Positions 16,219 to 24,001 of a stretch of DNA of 38,523 nucleotides are shown here, one piece after another; the first letter of the stretch is position 1; each line of letters starts with the position of its first letter. The notes beneath the pieces were generated by a model that worked only from the letters and a program-made list of their open reading frames with translations, had not been told where the DNA came from and did no database searches. The position numbers and the translations under genes are program-made. The stretch comes from an uncultured Selenomonadales bacterium (GTDB taxonomy: Bacteria > Bacillota > Negativicutes > Selenomonadales > Selenomonadaceae), in contig CALFJE010000042.1 of NCBI GenBank assembly GCA_937877545.1, positions 1 to 38,523 of the forward strand, written 5' to 3'.

Positions 16219-17454
16219 ATGGCTCTGATTGTAAAAAAATTCGGCGGCTCCTCGGTTGCGACGACGGAAAAAATATTGGCGGTGGCGCAAAGAATCCTCG
16301 CCGAAAAAAAGCCCGATGACAAAATCGTCGTGGTAGTATCGGCAATGGGCAAGACAACCGACAACTTACTCGCGCTGGCGGGCGGCATAGACGCGCAACC
16401 TTACAAGGCGGGCTATCTGCGCGAACTCGACATGCTCCTTACCACGGGCGAACAAGTCTCAATCGCGTTGTTGGCTATGGCGTTCAAAAAGTTGGGACAA
16501 CCCGCAATCTCCTTGACGGGCGCACAAGTCGGCATGAGGACAAACTCCGTCCACACCAAAGGCAGAATCCTCGGCATAAAGCCAAAGCGCGTGCATAACG
16601 AACTTAATCGCGGCAACGTCGTGGTGGTGGCGGGCTTCCAAGGTGCAGACGACCTCGGCGACCCCGTGACTTTGGGGCGCGGCGGCTCCGATACCTCGGC
16701 GGTTGCCTTAGCCGGTGCGCTCAAAGCCGACGAATGCGAAATCTTTACGGATGTCGACGGCGTTTATTCCGCTGACCCGCGTATCGTCAAGAACGCTCGC
16801 AAGATGAAGGAAATTACTTACTACGAAATGCTGGAAATGGCTCGCCTCGGTGCGGGCGTCATGCAACCCCGCTCCGTCGAAATGGGGCAATTCTTCAACA
16901 TTCCGATTCACGTCCGCTCGACCTTCACAAAGGACGCGGGCACTATCATCAGGGAGGATTATACCGTGGAAGAAAAAGATTTTGAAATACGCGGCGTGGC
17001 GCACGATATGAAGGTCGCCAAAATTTCCGTTATCGGCGTCCCGAATAACCCCGGCGTCGCCCATACGCTCTTCCAAGCCCTCGCCGACGCCAACATTGAT
17101 GTCGACATGATTGTCCAGAGCATTCGCAATATCGACCGCAACATTAACGACATTGTTTTTACGATTAACCTCAACGACCTGTCAGAGGCGAAAAAAGTTA
17201 TCGGCGTGACCAGCGAAAAGATTAACGCTGCAAGCGTCCTCGTCGAAGAGGATATGGCTAAGGTGTCAATCGTGGGCGCGGGTATGCTCGGCAGCCCCGG
17301 CGTCGCGGCGCGTATGTTCGGCGCACTCGCCCGCGCTGATGTCAATATCGACATTATCAGCACGTCGGAGATTAGCGTTTCGTGCCTCGTCAAAGGTTCG
17401 CAGGTTACCGAAGCCGTCAACAGCATTCACGATGAATTTTTCCCGGACAAATGA
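16219..17454 (+). CDS. lysC: Aspartate kinase
   Basis: The 411-residue enzyme phosphorylates aspartate, the first step to lysine, diaminopimelate, threonine and methionine. It opens with the family motif VKKFGGSSVAT and has the kinase body up to about residue 240. Two ACT domains follow (from about 262: ISVIGVPNNPGVAH; second from about 345: KVSIVGAGMLGSPGVAA), which normally bind lysine or threonine for feedback control. Start at ATG 16219 behind AAGGAGG. An in-frame internal start with its own ribosome binding site lies at codon 250 (see next entry). The stop overlaps the ATG of the GT17 gene. Upstream CAAAACG (16154-16160) and CGTTTTG (16175-16181) could form a leader hairpin, but I see no lysine riboswitch. 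Confidence 0.95.
   Translation: MALIVKKFGGSSVATTEKILAVAQRILAEKKPDDKIVVVVSAMGKTTDNLLALAGGIDAQPYKAGYLRELDMLLTTGEQVSIALLAMAFKKLGQPAISLTGAQVGMRTNSVHTKGRILGIKPKRVHNELNRGNVVVVAGFQGADDLGDPVTLGRGGSDTSAVALAGALKADECEIFTDVDGVYSADPRIVKNARKMKEITYYEMLEMARLGAGVMQPRSVEMGQFFNIPIHVRSTFTKDAGTIIREDYTVEEKDFEIRGVAHDMKVAKISVIGVPNNPGVAHTLFQALADANIDVDMIVQSIRNIDRNINDIVFTINLNDLSEAKKVIGVTSEKINAASVLVEEDMAKVSIVGAGMLGSPGVAARMFGALARADVNIDIISTSEISVSCLVKGSQVTEAVNSIHDEFFPDK
16951..16968 (+). promoter_or_regulatory. Internal ribosome binding site and GTG start inside lysC
   Basis: AGGGAGG at 16951-16957 is followed, 8 bases later, by GTG 16966-16968, in frame with lysC (codon 250 of 411). It would give a 162-residue chain made of both ACT domains. 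Bacillus aspartokinase II makes its beta subunit from just such an in-frame internal start at nearly the same relative place. Confidence 0.6.
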
Positions 17455-18338
17455 AAATTTACGACTGCTTTACGTTCTTCAACGAGCTGGAGATTTTGGA
17501 GCTTAGGTTGGCGAGCCTCTATGACGTGGTTGACAGATTCGTTATCGTGGAGGCGGATAAAACGCACGCCAATCAGCCGAAGACTTTTAATTTCTACGAA
17601 CACCTCGCCGATTTCCAACGTTACCTGCCCAAGATTGAATACATTATGGATACCTCGGACGTGGCGTATAAGGGCGTGGGCGATTGGTCGATTGAAAATC
17701 ATCAGCGCAATTCGATAAGGAACGGGCTTGTCGACGCGCAACCCGACGATTTGATTATGATTAGCGATGTCGACGAAATACCCGACCCCGTCACGATTCG
17801 CACGATTCGCGAGAGTTTCACCGATAAAAACAAGCACGTCGACTTTGTGGCGTTCTACGACACGACGCCCTACACCAAGGGCAAGCTCGTCCGTTTCCAC
17901 AGCGGCATGAGGATTAACACCTTCCTCGACCTCAGCCCCGTCGGTTGCCAACAGAAATTCCACAGCTACTATTTTAATTGGATTTGTCGGCAGTTGCCGT
18001 GGGCGGGCACGGTTATCGGGAAGTTTAAGCATATGAAATCGCCGCAAGCGTTCCGTAATGCGCGGGAGTCGTTGCCGAGGATTTTGAACGGCGGCTGGCA
18101 TTTTTCCAATATGGGCGGCGTCGATAAGGTGCTGGAGAAAATGGCGGCGGCTGTCGAGTGCGTGGAGCTTTCCGCCGCAGACGCCAAGTATTTGGACAGA
18201 GCGTTTGTCGAGGAGGCTATGGCGAACGGGAAATATTTCCATACCGCCGCCAAGTTCGTGCCCTGCGACGTGAGCGAAATAAAATTGCCCGCGCTTAAGG
18301 ACTTCCTCAAAAAGTATCCGCGCTTCGTGAAGGCTTGA
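17451..18338 (+). CDS. Glycosyltransferase family 17 protein
   Basis: The 295-residue protein matches the GT17 (beta-1,4-N-acetylglucosaminyltransferase-like) family. It starts with MKIYDCFTFFNELEILELRL, continues with VIVEADKTH, and carries an acidic metal/sugar-nucleotide motif, SDVDEIPD, near residue 105. It is cytosolic with no membrane helix. In bacteria these enzymes usually decorate surface glycans; the acceptor is unknown. ATG overlaps the lysC stop (ATGA), so translation is coupled to aspartate kinase, an unusual pairing. Confidence 0.82.
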   Translation: MKIYDCFTFFNELEILELRLASLYDVVDRFVIVEADKTHANQPKTFNFYEHLADFQRYLPKIEYIMDTSDVAYKGVGDWSIENHQRNSIRNGLVDAQPDDLIMISDVDEIPDPVTIRTIRESFTDKNKHVDFVAFYDTTPYTKGKLVRFHSGMRINTFLDLSPVGCQQKFHSYYFNWICRQLPWAGTVIGKFKHMKSPQAFRNARESLPRILNGGWHFSNMGGVDKVLEKMAAAVECVELSAADAKYLDRAFVEEAMANGKYFHTAAKFVPCDVSEIKLPALKDFLKKYPRFVKA

Positions 18339-18386
18339 ATACTTGAATACATTTGCCAAAGCCTTTCCTAAACGAACGCGAACGGT

Positions 18387-18392
18387 TATAAT
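18387..18392 (+). promoter_or_regulatory. -10 box before the aminotransferase gene
   Basis: TATAAT, 36 bases before the start codon. The matching -35 region (TTTCCT, 18364-18369) is weak. Confidence 0.45.
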
Positions 18393-18428
18393 CGGCGTCA
18401 ACGAAATTTAGGGGAGGCTCTTTCAGAT

Positions 18429-19649
18429 ATGACAGCAACACACGCGGCGGGCAGGAAGCTCAAGGACGCGATATTTGACGCGAATCAGGCTTGCAACGAG
18501 GCGATAAAAATTCACGGGGCGGACGCCGTCACCAACGCGACAATCGGCGTGGTGCTCAACGAGGAGGGCAAGCTTGCGACGCTCCCGACCGTCGAGAAAG
18601 TTTTTCGTTCCATGGCGTTCGCGGATATGGTAGCCTACGCGCCGATTAGCGGTCTGCCCGCCTACCTGGACGCGGCTATCGATTTGACGTTCGCCGACAA
18701 CAAGCCCGAAGGCTTTATCGGGGCGGTGGCGACTGCCGGCGGCACGGGCGCGATTCACCACGCCATAGCCAACTACGCCGAGCGCGGCGACGCCGTTTTG
18801 ACTTCCGATTGGTGCTGGGGCACTTACAACGTTATCTGCGTCGAGACCGGCAAGCGGCTTGAAACTTTTAAGCTGTTCGACGACGCGCTGAATTTTAATA
18901 TCAATGACTTCGCGATTAAGGTTGACGCGCTCCTTAAAAAGCAACGTTCCCTGCTGGTGATTATCAACAGCCCCGCGCACAATCCCACGGGCTACGCGCT
19001 CAGCTCCGACGAATGGGATAAAGTCCTCGACGTGCTTAAGGCTCAGGCTTCGACGGGCAAAAAAATTTCGCTCCTCGTCGACGTGGCTTATATCGACTTT
19101 GCGGGCGAAAAGAATTCCACGCGGGCTTTCATGAGCAAATTCGGCGGTTTGCCCGAAAATCTGTTCGTGATGATCGCGTTCAGCATGTCGAAGAGCTATA
19201 CCTTCTACGGGCAACGGACGGGCGCGTTGATTGGCGTTTCGTCCGGCGCGGCGGTTATCGACGAGTTCAAGAACGTCAGCAAGTATTCAAGTCGTGCCGC
19301 GTGGAGCAATATAAATCGCGGGGCGCAAGCGTTGTTGGTCAAGCTCACCGCCGACAAGGACGCTCAAGCGGTCTACGAGGCGGAGCGTGCGGAGCTTTAT
19401 CAAATGGTTAAACGCCGCGCAGATGTCTTTGTGGCGGAGGCGGAGGCTTGCGGCTTACGGATTGTGCCTTATAAGGGCGGTTTCTTTATCGCGATACCTG
19501 CCGACAATCCCGCCGTCGTCTGCAAGCGGTTGCACGACGATTTAATCTTTGCCGTGCCGCTCAAGCTTGGGATAAGGGTTGCGGCTTGCTCGACCTCCTT
19601 TGAGAAAATGCACGGGCTTGCGGAGAAAATCCTTCGCGCCATGCGATAA
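18429..19649 (+). CDS. Class I aminotransferase (aspartate/aromatic type)
   Basis: The 406-residue PLP enzyme has the fold-type I signatures. They are NSPAHNPTG with N185, DVAYIDF with D218 and Y221, the Schiff-base lysine K255 in SMSKSYTFYGQRTG, and a C-terminal arginine in IRVAACST that would bind the substrate carboxylate. The SKSY-x-x-Y-x-x-R pattern is closest to the AspC/TyrB group, which moves amino groups between aspartate or aromatic amino acids and 2-oxoglutarate. Exact substrate unknown. GGGGAGG precedes ATG 18429 by 11 bases. It follows lysC and GT17 but has its own -10 box and terminator. Confidence 0.88.
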   Translation: MTATHAAGRKLKDAIFDANQACNEAIKIHGADAVTNATIGVVLNEEGKLATLPTVEKVFRSMAFADMVAYAPISGLPAYLDAAIDLTFADNKPEGFIGAVATAGGTGAIHHAIANYAERGDAVLTSDWCWGTYNVICVETGKRLETFKLFDDALNFNINDFAIKVDALLKKQRSLLVIINSPAHNPTGYALSSDEWDKVLDVLKAQASTGKKISLLVDVAYIDFAGEKNSTRAFMSKFGGLPENLFVMIAFSMSKSYTFYGQRTGALIGVSSGAAVIDEFKNVSKYSSRAAWSNINRGAQALLVKLTADKDAQAVYEAERAELYQMVKRRADVFVAEAEACGLRIVPYKGGFFIAIPADNPAVVCKRLHDDLIFAVPLKLGIRVAACSTSFEKMHGLAEKILRAMR

Positions 19650-19669
19650 CATATCGGACAAAAAAATTG

Positions 19670-19695
19670 CCCCGCCGAATTGCCGACGGGGTTTT
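19670..19695 (+). terminator. Terminator after the aminotransferase gene
   Basis: CCCCGCCG (19670-19677) pairs with CGACGGGG (19684-19691) with one mismatch, followed by TTTT; an A-run upstream could serve the opposite strand. Confidence 0.75.
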
Positions 19696-19699
19696 ATAT

Positions 19700-19761
19700 T
19701 TCCTACTCCCTACTCCCTAATTCCTACTCCCTAATTCCTAATCCCTAATTCCTAATTCCTA
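19700..19761. repeat. Heptamer array (CCTAATT / CCTACTC)n
   Basis: About eight seven-base units. The last CTA (19759-19761) is the complement of the TAG stop codon of the minus-strand sucD. It lies between the convergent aminotransferase and sucD genes. Confidence 0.9.
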
Positions 19762-20661
19762 GCACGTGTGGCAGATTTCGTAAAGCCCTGCGCGTTTGAG
19801 GGTGTCGACGACGGTATCGCCGATATGCGCGACGGTATCCGCCACTTCGATACCGACGGCGTTAAGGGCTTTAATTTTATCCGCCGCCGTGCCCTTGCCG
19901 CCGCTGATAATCGCGCCCGCGTGCCCCATGCGCTTGCCGGGAGGAGCTTGCCGCCCCGCGATAAACGCCGTCACGGGCTTTTCGGGCATATTCTCGGCTA
20001 TCCAACGCGCCGCGTCCTCCTCGGCGTCGCCGCCAATTTCGCCAATCATAAGGACGGCTTTGGTCTCGTCGTCCTCCTTGAACAGCTGAAGAATATCAAT
20101 GAAGTCCGAACCCTTGACGGGGTCGCCGCCTATGCCGACGGAAGTCGTAATGCCGATGCCCGCGTTTTGAAGTTGGAAAGCCGCCTCGTAAGTCAAAGTT
20201 CCCGACCTCGACACCAAGCCGACGTGACCTTTTTTCTGGACGTTGGCGGGGATAATGCCGAGCTTCGCCTCGCCGGTCGTCATGATACCGGGGCAATTCG
20301 GACCGATAAGGCGCGTCTTTTTGCCAACCATGTAGCGGCGGACTTTAACCATATCCAAAACGGGAATGTGTTCGGTAATGCAGACGACCAAATCCAGCTC
20401 GGCGTTGACCGCCTCAAGAATCGAATCGGCGGCAAAGGGCGCGGGCACGTAGATAACGGACGCCGTCGCGCCGGTAGCGGCAACCGCGTCCTCCACTGTG
20501 TTAAAGACGGGCAAACCTTCAACGGTCTGTCCCGCCTTGCCGGGCGTCACGCCGCCGACAATGTTTGTACCGTAGGCAAGCATCTGCTTTGTATGGAAAG
20601 TCGCCGCCTTGCCTGTTATGCCCTGCACGATAACCTTTGTGTTCCTGTCTGCCAAAATCAC
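19759..20661 (-). CDS. sucD: Succinate-CoA ligase, alpha subunit (orphan)
   Basis: The 300-residue protein is a clear SucD. It has the CoA-binding Rossmann start (VIVQGITGKAATFHTK), IGPNCPGIM near 119-127 and the phosphohistidine H247 in RMGHAGAII. With a beta subunit it converts succinyl-CoA to succinate while making ATP or GTP. The beta gene sucC, normally next to it, is absent on both sides here. Start is GTG at 20661 behind GAGGGG. It lies 12 bases after the ppx-like gene, as the last gene of a five-gene operon. Its stop codon is formed by the heptamer array. Confidence 0.93.
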   Translation of the reverse strand: MILADRNTKVIVQGITGKAATFHTKQMLAYGTNIVGGVTPGKAGQTVEGLPVFNTVEDAVAATGATASVIYVPAPFAADSILEAVNAELDLVVCITEHIPVLDMVKVRRYMVGKKTRLIGPNCPGIMTTGEAKLGIIPANVQKKGHVGLVSRSGTLTYEAAFQLQNAGIGITTSVGIGGDPVKGSDFIDILQLFKEDDETKAVLMIGEIGGDAEEDAARWIAENMPEKPVTAFIAGRQAPPGKRMGHAGAIISGGKGTAADKIKALNAVGIEVADTVAHIGDTVVDTLKRAGLYEICHTC

Positions 20662-20673
20662 GCTATCAACCCC

Positions 20674-21594
20674 TCAAAAGTAATCCTTATCGATAATCTT
20701 ATCGTAAATGTAACCTTCGCGGACGCCCGAATCGCTGTAGATTATATGCAAGCTGCCGAAGCGTTTGGCAAGCACGTCGGCGATAATCAAGCCGGGCATG
20801 AACGTATGCATTCGTTCGGGGACGGTCTTCATGAGCAGAATTTTATCGGGGACAATCAGCTCGTGGTCGCGGCGGAAGCGGTGCAAGATGTCTTGAATAC
20901 GCCGAACCTCCATGCGCATATTTTGCCGCGTCATGCCGTACATTGCATTGTAGAGAGCCATTGCGCCCTTGAACGTGCCGCCTATGCCGCAAATCTGCGC
21001 GTGGCTGACCGCTTGGAACTCCTTAACCGCGCTGATAGTCGCCTCTGCCTCGGCGTACATTTCGGCTATCTCGACCGCGCTGGGCAAAATATGTATGCCC
21101 GTGTAACGCGTGTGGAAGCTGAGACTGCCGATTGGCAACGACGCCTTGACACGAATCTCGCGGTTGGAAAAGTAAACGATTTCGGTCGAGCCGCCGCCTA
21201 TGTCGATAAGCAAGCCTTTATCGTCAACCAGATTGTGCGTCGCGCCGATAAAGTCAAAAGTCGCCTCGTCGTCGCCGCTCATTAGCATGATATTTATCCC
21301 CGTGCGGTAGGATATTTCGTCGACGGCTTGCGAACCGTTAATGGCGTTGCGGAGGGCGGCGGTCGTGAAGGCGGTCACCTGCGTTATCCCGAAGTCGTCC
21401 AAAAATTGGCGGTACTCGCCGATTATCTCAACAACCTTGTCTATGCCTTGCCTTTGCATGACGCTGTCGCGCACGTAGGACGCAAGCCCGACCGTGTGTT
21501 TCCTTTTCATGAGCATTTCCACGCGGTCGCCGTCTATGTCGTAGACCGCCATTCGTATCGTATTGGAGCCTACGTCTATCATCGCGTAAAGCAT
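20674..21594 (-). CDS. Ppx/GppA family exopolyphosphatase / pppGpp phosphatase
   Basis: The 306-residue protein has the sugar kinase/Hsp70-type ATPase motifs of the family: AMIDVGSNTIRMAVYD at the start and LLIDIGGGSTEIVYF near residue 140. It is about the length of the short Ppx/GppA forms that lack the C-terminal HD domain. Members remove terminal phosphate from polyphosphate or pppGpp, linking it to the RelA/SpoT gene 2.4 kb upstream. Start set at ATG 21594, behind GGGGGGTG; an earlier in-frame start at 21636 has no ribosome binding site. Confidence 0.87.
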   Translation of the reverse strand: MLYAMIDVGSNTIRMAVYDIDGDRVEMLMKRKHTVGLASYVRDSVMQRQGIDKVVEIIGEYRQFLDDFGITQVTAFTTAALRNAINGSQAVDEISYRTGINIMLMSGDDEATFDFIGATHNLVDDKGLLIDIGGGSTEIVYFSNREIRVKASLPIGSLSFHTRYTGIHILPSAVEIAEMYAEAEATISAVKEFQAVSHAQICGIGGTFKGAMALYNAMYGMTRQNMRMEVRRIQDILHRFRRDHELIVPDKILLMKTVPERMHTFMPGLIIADVLAKRFGSLHIIYSDSGVREGYIYDKIIDKDYF

Positions 21595-21649
21595 TCTGCT
21601 CACCCCCCTTGCCGCAAAACTATTCGGCGTCGACAATAATTAACCTGCT

Positions 21650-22114
21650 TTAATTTTGAATATCGCTCGGAGCCTTGACGACGATTTGACCGTCGCTGTT
21701 AAGGTAGACGACTTTGGCGATACGGGCGTTGATAATCATGCGGCGGCAGAGTTTGCACGGCTCGCCGGACGCATTGGAACCGTCCGCGCAATTCACGCCC
21801 GCGATATAAATCGTCGCGCCCGCCATCTTTTCGGGGTCGGCGTTGATTATCGCGTTCTGCTCGGCGTGCACGGCTACGCACAATTCGTAGCGTTCGCCCT
21901 TGGGCACGTGAAGGCGTTCGCGCTCGCAAATGCCGCTGTCTATGCAATTCGTTTCGCCGCGGGGCGCACCGTTGTAGCCCGTGCTGATTATGATTTTATC
22001 CTTGACGATAATCGCCCCGTAGCGGCGGCGCAGACACGTTGCCCTCTTGCCGACTTCGCGGGCTATGTTCAAAAAATATTCGTCCCAATCGGGGCGCGTG
22101 GTGTTTTCGCTCAT
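21650..22114 (-). CDS. dCMP deaminase family protein (ComEB-like)
   Basis: The 154-residue zinc enzyme carries VHAEQNAI (H83, E85) and PCKLC (C120, C123), the metal and catalytic residues of cytidine/deoxycytidylate deaminases. The early RRRYGAIIVKD is also typical of the dCMP group. It converts dCMP to dUMP for thymidylate synthesis. In some Firmicutes the homologue is called ComEB and sits with competence genes; no com gene is present here. ATG overlaps the stop of the preceding gene (ATGA). Confidence 0.9.
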   Translation of the reverse strand: MSENTTRPDWDEYFLNIAREVGKRATCLRRRYGAIIVKDKIIISTGYNGAPRGETNCIDSGICERERLHVPKGERYELCVAVHAEQNAIINADPEKMAGATIYIAGVNCADGSNASGEPCKLCRRMIINARIAKVVYLNSDGQIVVKAPSDIQN

Positions 22115-22500
22115 GATTCACTCTCCAAGTATCGTTTAACCAAAATCTCTGCGACTATGGCGTCGACGGGTTCGGGCGGGACTTGCATTGACGTTGGTAA
22201 CAATCGCCGCCAACCGCTCGGCGGATTTTTTTTCCAATAAAGTCGCCGCGCCTCCTCGGTCGTGTGTTTTTCGTCCAATAATTGAAAGCTCAAGCCCGCC
22301 GCCGTGACTTTAGCCGCCGCCGCCTTATGCGTTGTTCCGTCGCCCAATATCACCGATTCGATTTGAAATTCCGCCGCCAAATTTTTTATCACGACGTCAA
22401 GCTCAGCCGTCGCCACGACGCGCTGATATTTCACCTCGCCCGAAGACGTAAGCACCGCCACGCCGCATTTGTCTTTGCCGGGGTCTATTCCCATGAACAT
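22111..22500 (-). CDS. YqgF/RuvC-like RNase H-fold protein
   Basis: The 129-residue protein starts with MGIDPGKDKCGVAVL, the first acidic strand of the RNase H fold found in RuvC and YqgF proteins. It has a second conserved block, VILGDGTTH, and ends with an acidic helix (PVDAIVAEILVKRYL). YqgF proteins process 16S rRNA ends or resolve DNA junctions. The divergence means the exact role is open. Its ATG overlaps the stop of the DUF3084 gene by one base; an alternative ATG lies two codons in. Confidence 0.7.
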   Translation of the reverse strand: MFMGIDPGKDKCGVAVLTSSGEVKYQRVVATAELDVVIKNLAAEFQIESVILGDGTTHKAAAAKVTAAGLSFQLLDEKHTTEEARRLYWKKNPPSGWRRLLPTSMQVPPEPVDAIVAEILVKRYLESES

Positions 22501-23780
22501 TATCGACGCTCCAATTTTATATTAAGTCTCAGCGGACCTTGCGAAGTCGTTTCGTTGCGAGCCGTCGCCGTCAACTTGATTTTGCCCTTAGCCGCAAGCA
22601 ACGCGTCGACGATCTCATAAAGTTGCGTGCCCTCCATGCTCCCGACGTTGCCCGTCAGCGGGTCGGCTAAAACGCCCTTCGCAACCGCGATTCGATTTAT
22701 TTCCGTCAGAAAATCGCGCAGAATCATTTCGGGTTGCGCCTCCGCGTTTATCGTGTAGTTCTTGCTGAAAACTTGCTCGCCCTTGCGGAAAATCAGCTCG
22801 TTCGGATGAACTTCCAGCCGCGAACGCACAGGCTCCCCGCGAACCATATTGCCCGCCGCCGTGATTCGCAATACAAATTCGCGCCCGTCCTTTGCCAATT
22901 CGTCGGTGACGCGTTGCAACTCAGGCTGATAAATCCAAACGGAAGTATCCTCGTCGCCGTTGAAACGTTCGACTATGCTCCGCGTCGCCTGCTCGGCAAG
23001 GGCGTTGATGTCGGCGGCAATTTCCTCGACGTTGCGCCCGCCTTTGACGACGCCGCTCGCCAAAACTTCGCCCGCCCGCAACGTAATATCGCCCTCACGA
23101 ATGGCGATTATGCCCTCGCGCAGACGATTGTTGCGCTCCTCCAGCTCGGTGTTATCGGCGGTCAGCTTGTCGTTATCGCTCGCAAGCTTGTCGTTGTCGT
23201 CGGACAGTTGCGCGTTGGCGGAGGTTAATTTTTTATTATCGGCGGTCAGCGTTACGTTGAAGTCGCCCAACTTTTTGTTATCCGCCTCAAGCTTGGCGTT
23301 GGCACCCGAAAGATTTTCATTGAGCGCGGTCAGCTCGGCGTTGACGCTTTCGAGTTGCTCGTTGCCCTCCTTAAGCCTGTCCGATTCGGCGCGGAGTTCC
23401 TCCTGCTCCGTCTTGAGCGAGGCAATTTCAAGTTTCGACTCCTTTAAATTTGTGTTGGCGCGTTCAAATTCCTCCTGCGCCTTGAATAAGTTCTCCGTCG
23501 CCTCGTCCAGCTCGGCAAGGGTTGAGTTCATTGTTTGCCGCAACTCGTCCATGCCGAACAGTGCCGTGCGCACGTTTTGCGATATGAGTGCCATGAAGCC
23601 GATTGACAGCGCGGTTATCAGCCCGCCCGTCACTACCGTCACGATCATTGACGTGTGGCGCGGTCTCAGTCCGAATATCGACAGACGTTTTTTGCCGACC
23701 TTCGTGCCGATTTTGTCGCCGATAAACGCTATCGCCCCGCCCGTCACTATCATGACCACGATTAGATAAATTCCCTCCAA
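22500..23780 (-). CDS. DUF3084 membrane-anchored coiled-coil protein
   Basis: The 426-residue protein has two N-terminal membrane helices (about 3-22 and 45-68), joined by a basic cytoplasmic loop with GKKRLSIFGLRPRH. A long coiled coil (about 75-225) follows, in which ADN/SDN-KL heptads repeat, and then a globular C-terminal domain. This layout is that of DUF3084 proteins, known from cyanobacteria and some Firmicutes; function unknown. Start is TTG at 23780 behind AAGGAG. It is the first gene of the operon running to sucD and lies next to a heptamer array. Confidence 0.8.
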   Translation of the reverse strand: MEGIYLIVVMIVTGGAIAFIGDKIGTKVGKKRLSIFGLRPRHTSMIVTVVTGGLITALSIGFMALISQNVRTALFGMDELRQTMNSTLAELDEATENLFKAQEEFERANTNLKESKLEIASLKTEQEELRAESDRLKEGNEQLESVNAELTALNENLSGANAKLEADNKKLGDFNVTLTADNKKLTSANAQLSDDNDKLASDNDKLTADNTELEERNNRLREGIIAIREGDITLRAGEVLASGVVKGGRNVEEIAADINALAEQATRSIVERFNGDEDTSVWIYQPELQRVTDELAKDGREFVLRITAAGNMVRGEPVRSRLEVHPNELIFRKGEQVFSKNYTINAEAQPEMILRDFLTEINRIAVAKGVLADPLTGNVGSMEGTQLYEIVDALLAAKGKIKLTATARNETTSQGPLRLNIKLERR

Positions 23781-23793
23781 TCAATCATCTCCT

Positions 23794-23819
23794 TAGGAAT
23801 TAGGAATTAGGGATTAGGG
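23794..23819. repeat. Heptamer array (AATTAGG)n
   Basis: About three and a half units, TTAGGAA / TTAGGGA, just upstream of the DUF3084 gene. The ribosome binding site of that gene, read on the minus strand, starts where the array ends. Confidence 0.88.
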
Positions 23820-23825
23820 TTTTTG

Positions 23826-23991
23826 AGCCGACAGGGACGGCGGCTCCCACGCAACAGAAACAGGTATGTTTCTTTGCCCGCTCAAAGAAAAGTAGTTTAC
23901 AAATATAAAAATCATGATTAGCCGAATCAGCGCGACGAGCCGCAAGCAAGGAAAGCCGGTTCCGCGTAGTCCACGCTTGCTTGAAGGGGGA
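23826..23991 (-). repeat. Composite hairpin element, copy B
   Basis: Read on the minus strand this repeats the block order of copy A (7697-7900). The order is a C-run, AAGCGTGG, CGCGGAA, a CGCTGATT block, CTACTTTTCTTTG with a six-base loop and CAAAGAAA, then ACATACCTGTTTCTGTTGCG (compare ACATCCGTGTTTTTGTTGCG), and a final GC-rich hairpin. CAAGCAAG (23943-23950) and CTTGCTTG (23976-23983) form a further stem not seen in copy A. It fills the gap between relA and the DUF3084 gene. Confidence 0.6.
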
Positions 23992-24001
23992 CGCCGATAA
24001 A

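Noticed and set aside
19768..21285. A 505-codon open frame on the plus strand opposite sucD and the Ppx/GppA gene
   Set aside because: It crosses two well-defined minus-strand genes, has no start signal and no recognisable domain.
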